This document shows, in pieces, positions 10,186 through 22,139 of a stretch of DNA of 34,193 nt. The translations under genes were made by a program, and so were the position numbers. Origin of the DNA: Hypsibius dujardini (lineage: Eukaryota; Tardigrada; Eutardigrada; Parachela; Hypsibiidae). Below the pieces are notes generated by a model, which was given only the letters and a program-made list of their open reading frames with translations, searched no databases and was not told the DNA's origin. The DNA lies in NCBI GenBank assembly GCA_001579985.1, contig LRSR01000591.1, positions 1 to 34,193 of the forward strand. Reading direction: 5' to 3'. Within the stretch, counting starts at the first letter, position 1; the number at the start of each line of letters is the position of its first letter.

Positions 10186-13100
10186 ATGATGCGTTTTCTT
10201 CTCGTCGCCACAGCAGCACTACTACAGTTTCATGCGGTGCTAGTAAGTGCTCGGGCTAGTTAAATATTTCATTTGTAGCCCATAAAATGCGGTGGTCAAA
10301 CTTTGTATTTAGAACAAATGCTGGAGATTGAGTATAGACGATATATTTTTGTCACAATTTATTCAACAAGCAAGCTTCATTAAGCTCAGTCACTTTTGAC
10401 CCTTGTCACTTTCCATCAGATCTGTTTCAGTGTCTCTGGAAAGAGTTGTGTTGAGTCAATCTGATCGAATGGGCCACCGTTCGATTTGAGTTAGGTGAAT
10501 GATTTATTTTGAATTGCTCGAGTACCTGAGAAACAAAAAAAATAACATTGGAAGAACACGAGCGAAAAACTTGATTGGTTTGGCGGCCTATCAATCGGTC
10601 ACTGTGGCGCCTTGCATAACACACTGCGTACTGATTCGACTTCACCTTCCAACATATTTGCCAGGGCGTCGTGCAGCAATGCTCGCGAGTCGATCGCAGC
10701 GTTGGCTTTGCTTGCTCCCTGGGTGGTTGGTGTAACCGCAACGCGAGCTTGTGCAACGGCCTCAACGACTGCCTTGACGGATCGGACGAGCTGAACTGCC
10801 CCGTCCTTCAACGCTCGCCCCTGGCTGCCACCCTGGCTGGGATGACGCCTTGTGTGCAAACCAACGGAGCGCCAGGAGTGAAATGTGGTGACTCAGTGAT
10901 CGGTTGTGCGCCGTACGACTACCTCTGCGACGGAGAGGACGACTGTAATGGCGGTCTGGATGAACAGCACTGTCCGCCTGGCACTCCGCGCAAGGGTGTG
11001 TCTCCTTGTGACCGAAACGACGGGACAGCCGGCTATCGGTGTCTGGCGAGCGGTGGGGAGTTCTGCTGGCCGGCGGCGTGGAAGTGCGACGGCGGACGCG
11101 ACTGCGCGGATGGGAGGGATGAGTTGGACTGCCCCAATAGCGTAAGGGGAAACGGTAAGACTGTTCTATCATGTATGTAGTTTTTGAAATTAGGTGGGTC
11201 GAAATTGCTAACGTTTATTGAGTCGATCTAGTCGGCGAAGCTTAGGAATGGAAACTACCGTAAACCGTCATCTGATACCAAGTTTCATATAATTTTAGTT
11301 TAATGGGTTTTTTAGTAACCAAAACTTGCAATCGAGTTTTTATCATATTAATTGATAAAGATCAGATTACAAATCACATTCACGGTCTATGAGATAAAAA
11401 TAGTATTTTTATTTTGGAAATAGTTCACACCGATCTATCGTTCCTACTCCCGGCGGTGGAGTTTCCCTTGTGTCGACGTCCCACTGGAGGTTTGGGCTTC
11501 ACCTGTCGTCCCGGGGGCTTCTGCTTTCCAGCCGAGTTTGTCTGCGACGGCAATAAACACTGCACTGACGGTGCGGATGAACGAAACTGTCCGGCGACGC
11601 GTCGCACTTCGGCTGCTCTTCCGGTCACCTCCAACCTCAACCGCTGTACACGCACAAACGGCCGAGGATTCGGCTTTAAGGTGAGATGAACAACTGTGGA
11701 GATTAAATCAAACTTCAAAGTTCCGAAAGGCACGGTCCGTTGAACGTAGCTTTCCCGTTAACTGACAAGTTGAAGAAAGCAGTCAAATGATTGCTCGAAA
11801 AATATCCAGAGATATCAGCGTTGTTTTGCCTCACAAAAATGAGTATATTTGTTATGCAAGTCCACAAAAAAAGGTTGAGTTCGGCTACTGTAATGCTTTT
11901 TTAAAGAATTTACAAACAAACTGATTTTTTATTCGACCTGTCAACAGGTCACTCCGTCTTTCAAAAGTGTCAACAAATTCGTTTGCCAACTTTAAATCAG
12001 TTGAATATTTCACAAAGGTCTAGACGATCTTAGGAAATCCAACCGAGCATGTTTTGGTCTAGCCGCTCATTGAACGGGCTAGAATCGAACGGGAACCTAA
12101 ACCTATTCATGATGAGTTGGCTAGCGAAGCATTCCTTTGAGGCTGTGCTAGAGGGATGGTATCTACAAAACTTAAATACCGTCGAACATCAAATTCAATT
12201 CAACTTAGTTCAATGCCGATCAATTCAAGCTGAAATCAATTTGCTTTGAACCCGTTTGAGAGTAATTCAAAACCCCAAACTTTGCGAGGAAATTCCGAGA
12301 AAACTTAATAATAATTTATCAACGCTTGACACCACGATTGGTAAGTTCACGCAAAACTGAAGCCTCTCGGGGCACAGGTATTTACACGTGTCACTAGACC
12401 CGATTTTTTAACAAAAAGTAAACTCATTTTTCACGAGTTCACATTCATCTTCACACTGAAATTGTAATTCAATTCAAAACAAACTCACCGAGCCGTTTTT
12501 GCCTTTTAAGGTCCTCCATCGAAAATTCTTGTGGTAGGCTTGCTCTGAAACTCTGAAACTCTAACCCTTGGAAGACCGTTTGAAGCTTTGGCCTAAACCA
12601 TTCACCCCAATCTTTATAGTGTTCCTCGGGCTTGTTCGAGCCCTGTTTCGACAACAGCAACGCCTGCGACGGCTGGCGCAACTGCGCCAATGACCGCGAC
12701 GAGGTGGGCTGCCCCAACGATAGGTTGACCGCTAGAACGCCGCTGCGACCGGGGCAGACCGCCTGTACGCGCTACGACGGTACGGACGGAATTGTGTGTG
12801 CCGGCGGGCAGGCCGGCGATGTCAGCTGTATGCCGCATTCGTGGCTGTGCGACGGCGACCGCGATTGTTCGGACGGTTCGGATGAAGCGCAGTGTGGGAC
12901 CTCAGCGATAGTAGCGCCGCCAGCTTTACCGATGACGCATGCCGCGTTGCAACAAGCTTGTACAGACTCGGAGTTCCGCTGCAACAACGGACGCTGTGTT
13001 CCGTTTCGTTATCGGTACGACAAAAAACCTGCAAATGCTCAAAGTAACCCTCAAAATAAAATAGAAAATAGTCGTCAATGAAATTAATTTTGAAAAACGG

Positions 13101-16100
13101 TAACAACGATTAACCATTCAACAATTCTGTCATCAAGGCCTACTTGGGGCGATTTTCGTAAGTAAACTGTAGAATCCTTCCACTTTATTTTTTTATAATA
13201 GTCCTATATTAATGATGATTTATAAAATTCATTTCAGCGGTGAGACTCGGAAACCTTATTTTACGAATTTTCAAAGTTTTGTAAATACTGAACGAACTGA
13301 TTTTCACTGTGACAAAGTCGATTTTTTTAAAACCTGAAATTTGTTTGGATGCAAGAGGCAGAGCTATGGGTCATTTCCGAAAAGCTACTCGAACGATCCC
13401 AATCGGACCCCAAAATGACTCATAGCTCCGCCCCCTTTCATCCAAATACGTTTTTGGTAATATCAATCGATTCCAAATTTTATTTTTGAGTGGAAAAGTA
13501 TCAAAATCTTTTGGTTTCACGTTTCTGTAAGATCAAATTTTTCACAGTGAAAATCAAGAAAAAATGGATCTTCCAGTGTTATCAAAGCTTTGAAAATTCG
13601 TAAAAAAAAAGGTTAAATTCGTAAAAAAGGTTTTCCAAGCTCCACCGCGGATATGAATTTCATAAATTACCACTAAAATAGAACTATTTAAAAATAATTA
13701 AGTGGAGGCAGTCTGCGTTCCACTTACGAAAATCGCACCAAGTATGAAGAGCGACATTGAAAAAGCAAGAAAGTTGCGAAGAGATTTTTTCATTGAGCCT
13801 GTCTTCAAGGAGAGCTTCAAGGAGATTTAAATCAATTCGAATCAATTTGAATTAAGACCTTTGTCCATCTGTACATGCATTTGCATTTTGCTGACTAAAG
13901 TTTCGATCATTAATCCAGAGAACGGGTGCTGATAATGCTTGACGGTTACTCGACTTTTTCTGGTCACATTCAAATCAGATTATTGAAAATTCAGTAAACC
14001 CAAACATGATCGAAATACATTAAAAACACGAAGCGAATTGAATTCAACGGAACTTCAAAAAACAAAAGGAATGTAGTTAGATTTTTACGACACAAAAAGT
14101 GTAGTTTTCCTGACAGAGAATTAAAATGGGGATAGAGGAGATTGATCTTTTGAATTAACCGTTAGAAAACAGCAAAATTAATGCGAAAGGCTCAAACAAA
14201 AATTACGTCCGATTCCAATTCCGTTCCACTGAAGTCTCACGATGATAGATTCAATGCAAGCCACATCAATATCAATTGAGATTTCAGTGATAATAAATTC
14301 ACAATATTCGGTTTTCTGGAAAACGCTACGCTTGAATTTTTTGCGACATTAAAAAGGGAAATTACGTCAAATTCAAATACCCAAGGGCATCAAACCGTTT
14401 TCTTCACATGTGACGTCATCGCTAACCTCTAGGTGCGACGGACAGGCCGACTGCACGGATGGCTCGGACGAAGTCCAGTGTCCTTCCGGTCCGAACGTAA
14501 CCAGGCGCCCAATCTCCGCAGTCACGCCGGCCAGTTTTGCATTGCAACGCGCCTTTTCGTTCCGTGATGTCTCCTCGGCCGACTGCGCCGGACTTCGTAC
14601 ACAAAACTGCGCCGTCGTGCTGAACAACTGCGGCGACCCGGAGACTGGTCTTTGGATCTCCTGCAGCTCACTGGCGGGAGACATCGAAACGACTAAGTTC
14701 CTGCAGAAAGTGGGTCGACTGGACGCCGATCGGGGTTTGGACTTGGTCCTGATCGGGGAACGTCGTTTGACGCTGGAACTGTTTGCACCGGTGGCGAGTG
14801 ATTTGATCGCATTGGGTTTCGGTCGCTTTCCTCGCCTCCGAATGGCGGTCGTCACGTCAGCTTTGGTTCAAGCAACCCGTCTGCAGGTACAGTGGTTTCT
14901 CAAATCTTTTCCACCGGTCTAAATTAATCAATAATTTGGTTTTGCCGGCGCGGTTTTGGCTTCGAAGTTGAACAATCTGAAAGTGTGGCTTGGAATGAGT
15001 AGGATAAGCATGAGAGAGGTGCTTATATTTCGAGAGAAATGACGGCTCGTAAATGAAATTCCATCGTTGGTAATTTGTTTGACAAATTTCAGGATAATTG
15101 TTTTGGAAGCTGGGTTGGGACAGTTTCCGTTTTACGCGTTCTGAAGAGGTTCTCTGCGCCATACATTTTCCGAGTCATTTGTATTTAAAAGCCCATGATT
15201 ACCTCTACCAGAAAAAATAAGTTGATGAGGAATTTGGACTTCTAAATAATTTTAAAATTAATTTTAGCCGACCTGGGTGAGAAAAATGCATAAAAATTTC
15301 AACAGTAAAATCAGAAATCAGCTTGCTCGGGAGCATTTTTTGTACTTTTCTTCATTAATTTCTGTACTACTATCATTTCATTTTGTTCCGGCATTTATCA
15401 TCTTTATATAAACCTTCTTCTACTGAAAAAATTGGTAAAATGGACAGTGGTCGAGCGCTGTTCCTCGAAAGGCCCATTTCGATACTGGAGGGGGATCTTT
15501 AACCAAACAGCAGTACACTAAAAAAACGTTTTTTTTTTCAGTCCGACTTCAATAACGTGTTCAATGGGAACTCCAAAATCCGATTCTTTTAAACGCAAAT
15601 CAATGAACTGCCAAATGATACTTTTGTTTGAGGTTTTCTAATAAAGATGGCATCAGAGCCTGGTATTTGTTAGCCCCGAATTTCTCAAACTTCAAAATTA
15701 TTTATTTTTGTGTTCCGTTAAACATTAACTATTTGAACACTTGTAAATTGAACGCCTTCATACGGATCTCTCATCAAACGGCTTTTCTTGCGAAATTCAA
15801 CCATTCTGAGCAATACAAACGGCAAAAATTTAAAGCGCCCTAAAAAATATGCTTTGAAAAGTGCCGTCTGGCGATTTATTTCCTTTCGGTCTTTTCAACA
15901 CAAATGTTCCCTTTTTTTTACCAAATTCATGTTCAGGCAATGTTTTGCTTCGTCTAGCATTAACTAAGTAGGCGGAGGCTGCTATCTCTTGCAAACTAAT
16001 CGACATTTTGTTTCCGTGCATTCAAAATGGCCCGCCTGTTTGCTGTGGCTTTCCATCTTGAGTGCGCACCCGCTGAGTTTTTCGCGGATCATTAAAATAT

Positions 16101-17428
16101 CCCGGTATTACGAAATAGGGTTGCATGTTTGGGCGGAGTTTCAAATCAAACGGAGGCATATCCGTCCTAATAAATCATTGCCCGTTTTGAATGGAAAAAA
16201 CATTACTACCGTAATTTCAAATCTAATTCGTTTTTGACGATCGCAAGAGAATATAAATACAGAGGTGTTTTCCAAAATCAAATGAACCCCTTTGTCTTTT
16301 GGAAACTATGGATGGTTTGTGGATTGATAACTGTTGAAATAAATTGATAAAACTCGAACTGTCCCAACTTGGCTGGCTCACCCTTCTGTAATCACTTTTT
16401 TTCTGAAAATGTTCATGAAGTGTTTTCACATGCCAAAACAGTAAAAGCGTACTAAAGCTGCTGTGGGAACCGTCTGCTTTGTGGACTTCCAATTCCATGT
16501 ACTAGAGGGTCAAACATGCGTTGAATCTGATCAGTTTTGGGCTGCTTGATTAACTATTTCAATTTCATTCAACATTTTTTCAGCGAGTTGTCTTGCATTT
16601 TGAACTGGTTACCGCGGTTTTAAGTAGTTTTCCACCATTAGGCCGATTGTTGATTGCCGATTAGGTAGGAAAAAAGATTGTAGATTGTGTTTGATGTATT
16701 CCGCAACGACCAAAATTCGTAAATCAATTTTGCGGCAAAATAATTTCACAAACGAATTCATTGGATTTTGATCTGGTTTCGGCACCAAATTGTCATCCAA
16801 ACCGTGCGAAGGGTTCGTCTTAGTTAGACCTTTATCCGCAAAAGTTTGTTTCGATAAATATTTTCTTATGAAATTGCGATTGGTACGAAACTGAACCGAA
16901 GCCAAACAAATAAAAAATGCGGGTAATCAAAACCAAACTGGGCGCTTAAACCGATAGAAACCAACTCAAGTCCAGTAAAGTATTTTTTTGCAGGATCTGG
17001 AGTTTCACGCCTGTGAAGGAATCATTATCCAACGCAACGATTTTGTCTCGCTGCCGTCCCTCAAAATGGTCAGCTTCACCCGGGGCAGCACGATCGCCTC
17101 CCTCGAGGAGAACGCCTTCGCTTCCTTGCCGAATCTGAGTCACCTTAGTTTCGAGGCTCTCATCGACACCACCGTGACCTTGTCCACTGGGCTGCGCGAT
17201 CATCTCACTCGACTGCACTGCAGCGTCCAGTACAAGTGGTTGCGAGACTGGCTGCAAAGCCGTCCGGATCTGCTGGCTCCGAAAGCCTCCGGAATGGTGT
17301 TCGCCGCGGGAGGTGTGGCCAACAGCGAACTGCGCAAGGGGACTATCTACATTCCAGTGGACTGTGCGAGCTCCACATTGGTGGCTAGTAACCCAGACGG
17401 ACCGTTCTCCTCGCTGATGGATGCGTAG
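10186..17428 (+). CDS. Secreted protein with seven LDLa modules and a leucine-rich-repeat region
   Basis: Six exons: 10186-10242, 10665-11154, 11424-11680, 12620-13014, 14433-14886 and 16994-17428. Phases are 0, 1, 0, 2, 0 with GT-AG ends; the spliced length is 2088 nt, giving 695 residues plus stop. Exon 1 is a signal peptide ([19 protein letters not shown]). Seven LDL-receptor class A modules follow, each with the Cys pattern and calcium-type acidic ends such as [13 protein letters not shown]; two are split by introns (FGFK/CSSG and RYR/CDGQ). Exons 5-6 hold a Cys-rich cap, then leucine-rich repeats of 24-25 residues (LQDLEF, LKMVSF, LSHLSF, with FxSLPxL). There is no transmembrane segment near the C-terminus. 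LDLa plus LRR recalls relaxin-type/GRL101 receptors, but the 7TM part is absent. A role in ligand binding is inferred; the partner is unknown. Confidence 0.9.
13141..13744. mobile_element. 604-bp full-length foldback (hairpin) MITE, copy B
   Basis: The element is almost wholly an inverted repeat about a centre near 13395-13445. Its ends are TACTTGGGGCGATTTTCGTA at 13141 and the complementary TACGAAAATCGCACCAAGTA at 13725-13744. Inner landmarks pair as well: GATGATTTATAAAATTCAT against ATGAATTTCATAAATTACC, and GGCAGAGCTATGGGTCATTT against its near complement around 13415-13435. TA at each end suggests a Tc1/mariner-type target. It sits in intron 4 of the LDLa/LRR gene and has no ORF. Confidence 0.8.
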
Positions 17429-17663
17429 ACGTCCCAAATCTGGATGCTTTTTGTTTATCGCCACTGTAACAAAACATGAGCCTTTTTACATCGGTCTAGT
17501 TACTTCCGCATTCTACCGTTTCTCATTGGTTGATAATTTGGTTTAAGAACGATTTCAGATTGGACAAAACGATTTCGAACAATTTCGTTGTAATCTTATT
17601 GTTAGAACTGTCGCGTGCTAGTGAATTTCCGCCTTATGAGTTGCTGCATCCAGGTGTTCTAAG

Positions 17664-17669
17664 AATAAA
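17664..17669 (+). terminator. Candidate polyadenylation signal
   Basis: AATAAA lies 236 bp after the LDLa/LRR stop codon and is followed by TGT-rich sequence. Confidence 0.45.
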
Positions 17670-18500
17670 ATGTATATTCATATGTTGATTGCGTTCTTCC
17701 AAATATTTAAGCAGAAGGCGGTGTTCACAGCCTTTTACAATGTGAAACGAACTTTTGTCGCTTTTGGCGCTTAACTCTCTGAGTACCGGTCAGCTTGCAC
17801 TGGCTTAATCCTTCCTTCAAACTAGATTCTCATGGAGTTTTTAGGCTTTTTAAAAACGGTTTCATGTTTATTTAATCGAAACGAAATTCTCATTGTCAAA
17901 AAAAAATTGAATAAAATTTGGAAGTGGTAGGGCTGTGGCACCTAATTCCTCCCATTTACCAACAGTTTTTCTACAGATTATTAATTATGTAACGAATAGT
18001 GGATAAATATCCGTACTCTCGTAGTTCTTACCGTATGGTTCTTAACCCACTTTACATGCTCTCCGCTCGAGTCAGCAAATCGTTGAATGAGCGCTTAAGA
18101 TTCTCAAGTACACCGGTTTCTTATTGACTCTTTCCGTTTTACTAAAGCAGGTGTCGCGTTGACTTTCACTACCCTGCATTCCATCAGCTTGGTCTTCATC
18201 AGCTGAACTAACCAAGTAATAAGTTTCTCTATCCTAAGTGAAATATTCCAAATCCTAGAAACAATGAGCACTGACGTACCGCCCTAGCGTGGTCGGGGTG
18301 CTACAGTTAATAGAAATATTACACCAAAAAATGGCCTAAACTTAAACGCGCGCGTACTGAACTTTTTCATTACAAAGGCACCGGCCATTTGATCGAAACC
18401 CATCGAAACCCCATCACTAAACCGACTAGCCCTGCCTGTACGCGCGCAGCCACTACGTAAACGGACATTACGTACACTTAAATATAACCCAGATATATAT
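17670..18500. other. Intergenic DNA, nothing recognised
   Basis: No coding region or clear repeat is seen before the 10-bp minisatellite. CG-rich bits near 18345 and 18440 (GCGCGCGTA, ACGCGCGCA) are short. Confidence 0.4.
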
Positions 18501-18780
18501 TACATGGAGCTACGTGGAACAACATGGAGCTGCGTGGTGCTAGACGGAGTTACAGTACGAAGGGCTAAATGGAGTTTCGTAGAGCTACGTGGTGCTAAAC
18601 GGAGCTACGTGGAGCAACATGGAGCAACATGGAACTGCGTGGAGCTGCGTGGAGCTGCGTGGAGTTACGTAGAGCTACGTTGAGCTGCACGGAGCTGCCT
18701 AGAGCTGCTCTGTAGCTACATGGAGCTATGTGGTGCTAAACAATAGTATTTGCAGCTACGTGGTGTTGAACGGAGCCTCC
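18501..18780. repeat. 10-bp minisatellite, consensus TACGTGGAGC
   Basis: About 27 units repeat with a strict 10-bp period and common variants (TACATGGAGC, TGCGTGGAGC, AACATGGAGC, TACGTGGTGC, TAAACGGAGC). Occasional insertions break the register near 18556 and 18710. Confidence 0.9.
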
Positions 18781-19199
18781 TGGAGACACATGGTATCACT
18801 GAATGATAATTCGTACAGACGCAACCTCCGTGGTCTGGACTAATAATTTTTTTAACTACTAATTTCAAATTATTAGGATGCAAGACCTCGTACAGCTTAC
18901 CATAATGCTCGTGTTTTTTTGCCTCAATGAAATCTGCCTAAAGCGTTACGATTTTATTTACAAGTAGTGAATGTGAATCGGCGCGCTGAAAGTAGTGAAG
19001 TGGTTTTTCAGCCTATACGCTCTTTTTTTCGGTGATTTTTTCATCAGTTTGCACTCCTGTTTGGGCTTTCATTGATGACAGCAGAATGTCGTCTTTGTCG
19101 TTTGTTAGCATGTTGCATCTAAAATTTTAATCCACCGGCACGTTTCTATAACCAGAATTGTCACAAAACTAAATATATCACGACGGGTTCTAGTAGCGC

Positions 19200-19450
19200 A
19201 AAAGAGTCACAGAGCTCCATCAGCTCCACAAAACTATATGTCATTCGTAACTGTTACATTTTCACATAGCTCCAATGTGCTACATCAGACTCTGGGAAGC
19301 AGCACAAATTTCTCCCTGACATAAAGCTCCATGTAGATTCACGGCACTCCACGACGGTCATGCAGCTCCTCTGGCTCCACAAAGTATCTTTAACGCTGAC
19401 TCTCCGTGATGCTCTTACTTTGCGCAATGGAGCTCCATTAATAATCTATG
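19200..19450. repeat. Degenerate GCTCCA-rich tract, opposite orientation to the minisatellite
   Basis: AGCTCCA, GGCTCCA and AGCTCCT words recur irregularly (near 19211, 19223, 19268, 19325, 19373, 19430). They are the complement of the TGGAGC core of the array at 18501-18780 and may be its decayed inverted partner. Confidence 0.4.
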
Positions 19451-19670
19451 CATCCCCAGCTCCAGCAAGATTCCTTAACCATGCCGATCCCGTTCAAAAC
19501 ACAGGAACCGTGTGTTAGTCATACAACGGAGTCGTCCATTGAGTTCAATGGTGTAGGAATGGCGCCTTAAAACAATACGCCACCAATAAAATATGTTATA
19601 CAAACGCTTTGTATTTGTCTTTATCAGACTCAAAAAATCTGGGGCGGATGCATATCTATTAGGTTGTCTA

Positions 19671-19699
19671 CAGAGGTTAAACCACTTGATGGCGCTCAG
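19671..19699 (+). repeat. Left terminal inverted repeat of mariner copy 1
   Basis: A 29-bp repeat, complementary to 20932-20960 except for one C/T difference at its 24th base. Confidence 0.93.
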
Positions 19700-19795
19700 T
19701 TTTTAATTAATTCCTGCGTGCACAATTTCACTTCAAATTTTTCAAAACATGCTCGATTTGAAGCCCCTATCTCTCTATCATAAGTTTAACACGTT

Positions 19796-20868
19796 TCAGC
19801 CAGGATCGCTTCGATTATTAATTTTACTTTGATCTAAATTTGACCGCCCCTTTCGGATAACCCGTTTCAAATCTGCCACTTTAGTGGCAGCGTGGTCAAA
19901 CAATTTCCACTTAAACAGACCATTCACACAAAAATCCATGGGGACCAGATCAGAGCTATTACCCATCCAGTACTCTTTCGGAATGAATTTGATTCCGGAA
20001 TTTCGAAACCATTCTTGGGTGATTTCGGAAGAGTGCGTTGGAGCACTGTCATGGTGGGAAACAACCTTGTTGATGAGCTCTCCCAAAAATAGTTTCCGAA
20101 TGTCGTTCTTGAAAAGCGGCTTCAAAACATTTTGGATGTAGTACTCATTTTTGATTTCGCTCCGGGTTTGACGGAGCGGATCGCAGTTTTTTTACCGGAA
20201 CAAACGCCGGCCACAAACATGACGCCCTTGGAGTGAGATTCCTTCCAGGATTTGGTCCAACTTTTCGGACTCCGTTTTCCCCGAAACTCGTAATAATTCT
20301 TCCGGATCTCGTTAACGTTAGTCAGATAAACCCAGGCCTCATCAATGATGATAACATTCTTCCACTTCCGGCCGTTGATGTAGCGCAGGAACATCGGGCC
20401 TCGGTCCACCCGTTGTTTAGCCTGCTTGTTCGACAGGGCATGAACACAGCACTTTTTCCGCACCTTCTCCTCCAAATCCTGGCTAATGACGTTAACAATA
20501 GTTTTAGGCGACACACTGTACTTCAAGAATAACGCAGAACGAGTCAGCGAATTTAGTCCTGAAAGGTCCCTTCCAATGGCAGCCAGCAGACTAGGAATTC
20601 GGAGTATCGGGGAGCCACGGGGTTTTATCGACAACGGTGCAGTATCACTTCCGGCTTCCTTGTTGACATTTTTTCTGATGAGATTAGATACTGCTCTCTG
20701 AGAAACAACGATATTCTTTACCTTCAATGTTTCTACAAATTTTCTGAGTGAATATTTCAAATTAAACACTAACAAAATAGACTCCCTCAGACCCAAATCT
20801 AATTTGCGAAGCATCTTTGCATCCAAATGAGACAAAAAATATACCACATGTGAAATTAAGTGGAGCAC
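19796..20868 (-). pseudogene. Mariner-like transposase, frameshifted
   Basis: Two minus-strand frames make one protein, 20868-about 20140 and about 20145-19796. The start is probably the Met before LRKLDLGLRESILL. An N-terminal helix-turn-helix region (SQRAVSNLIRKN) is followed by HALSNKQAKQRVDRGP and the first catalytic Asp in IIIDEAWVY. The frame then breaks near 20140: KPGAKSK must jump to KNEYYIQNVLKPLF. The second Asp is in SHHDSAPTH and the third in NSSDLVPMDF, with 32 residues between them. The WxxNSxDLxPMD signature marks the known subgroup of mariner relatives with WPPNSPDLNPMDY. One frameshift probably makes this copy inactive; the triad residues remain. Confidence 0.88.
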
Positions 20869-20931
20869 GTGTTGGGTTTGTGAGATTTGAAAATCAGATA
20901 AGGCGCCCTGTACAGGTGTGAATATGAATCA

Positions 20932-20960
20932 CTGAGCACCATCAAGTGGTTTAACCTCTG
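20932..20960 (-). repeat. Right terminal inverted repeat of mariner copy 1
   Basis: Reverse complement of 19671-19699 with one mismatch; TA follows at 20961. Confidence 0.93.
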
Positions 20961-20962
20961 TA

Positions 20963-21010
20963 CTTTTCTTTAAATACTTACACTTATATACTTATACTTA
21001 TATACTTATC
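20963..21010. repeat. TACTTATA repeat, left of foldback element
   Basis: Short tandem words ACTTATAT/ACTTATAC fill the 48 bp between mariner copy 1 and the foldback element. The same array resumes at 21597. Confidence 0.75.
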
Positions 21011-21572
21011 AGACCGAGGAGCGAAGCGACGAGGTCCTCTAAATTGCAGTGCTGTGGTTGGAAATCGAGAATGTCTGTTTGTGTGTGTGTGTGTGCGTGT
21101 CACAATCATGGGCGGGGTAATCACATTCCGTGCTCGCATATGATTGGCCAGTGCAGTATAGGGCGCCCTGCGTTCCGGACTACAATGTGCTACAGGTGTG
21201 GCACGATTTCTCGACGAAAAACGTTAATCGGAACGGCATAATAAAATGTGTTCCGATTAACGTTTTTCGTCGAGAAATTGTGCCACGGTGGTATATGTCT
21301 TGATCCTTTGGTGCTGCTTTTTAGACCCACCCGTATATTATGACTGCAAACACTGTGCTTCACTGCACTCATGATATACAGTAGATCTAAAACGCAGCAC
21401 CAAATGATCGAGACAGTACAGTATATCAAGCTCGAGCGTTCAAATTTTAATTTCGGACTTACTTCATTCAACACGAGTGTTTCGAGATTTCCTTCACAGT
21501 ACTAGTAAGAACTACCTAAACTTAAGGCATCAATTCTATTTTTGCAAAACAGTTGACTGAGCTCCTCGGTCT
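21011..21572. mobile_element. Foldback element with two internal hairpins
   Basis: AGACCGAGGAGC at 21011-21022 is the exact reverse complement of GCTCCTCGGTCT at 21561-21572, enclosing 562 bp. Inside are two inverted-repeat pairs: 21198-21234 with 21250-21286 (37-bp arms, one mismatch, 15-nt loop), and 21297-21327 with 21384-21414 (31 bp, four mismatches). TACTTATA repeats lie on both sides, which suggests insertion into that array. There is no ORF. The outer boundary is inferred from the 12-bp ends alone. Confidence 0.55.
21198..21286. repeat. Long near-perfect hairpin
   Basis: The arms are GTGGCACGATTTCTCGACGA and onward against its complement, 36 of 37 bases paired around a 15-nt loop (21235-21249). 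It would form a very stable stem in single-stranded DNA or RNA. Confidence 0.93.
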
Positions 21573-21596
21573 TTTCATCGATTGCATCGATTGCTA

Positions 21597-21750
21597 GTAC
21601 TTAAATACCTATACTTATATACAGTACTAATACCCATAAACCTACATCTATATACAGTACATAATATAATACATAATAATATAAGTACATAAAGTACTTA
21701 TACTTATATACCTACATTTATATATTTATACTTATTTATACAGTTACGTA
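21597..21750. repeat. TACTTATA-type degenerate array, right of foldback element
   Basis: Words TACTTAAATACC, TATACTTATATAC and CAGTACATAATA recur; this is the continuation of 20963-21010. Confidence 0.75.
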
Positions 21751-21822
21751 CTTAATTAAGGTCCATAGCCGAGGGCCAGAACACTGTATTCTAAGCTTAA
21801 ACTCGCTTTGGCCAAGTGTGAA

Positions 21823-21900
21823 TGTCTGTCTGTCTGTCTGTCTGCCTCTCTGTTTCTCTGTCTCTTTGTCTCTCTGTCTCTCTCTGTCTCTCTGTCCGTC
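21823..21900. repeat. TCTG/TCTC array
   Basis: Perfect TCTG units at 21824-21843 pass into TCTCTGTC variants. Confidence 0.9.
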
Positions 21901-22139
21901 AAAATGTGCGTCCATGCTACTGTTAACGCAGCTAGATCTGATAAACAGAAAAACGCTCAGAAAGATTGTGTCTTCGAAAATTAATGAAAAAATCAAAATT
22001 CAAATTAGAAAAATTGAATTAATAAGTAAAGTTCAACAACTTGCGGGGCAGCAAAGCTTGTCAAATATTATGCATATTCCAACCAACAATTTTTAGAACG
22101 TTAACTCATTTCACAAATTTACTAGAGGTAGAAGAGAGC

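Larger units (their letters stand above)
19671..20960 (-). mobile_element. Mariner-like transposon, 1290 bp, copy 1
   Basis: Inverted terminal repeats of 29 bp (CAGAGGTTAAACCACTTGAT and onward) at 19671-19699 and 20932-20960 differ at one base. Each end is flanked by TA (19669-19670 and 20961-20962), the expected target duplication. The transposase lies on the minus strand inside it. Confidence 0.93.

Noticed and set aside
10762-11172. Long minus-strand frame opposite LDLa exon 2
   Set aside because: Shadow of the strongly supported plus-strand exon.
14887-16993. Short frames within the large fifth intron
   Set aside because: Several open frames of 60-98 codons but none with motifs, signal peptides or phase-compatible splice sites.
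16946-17464. 172-codon minus-strand frame
   Set aside because: Antisense shadow of the last exon of the LDLa/LRR gene, which has matching splice phases.
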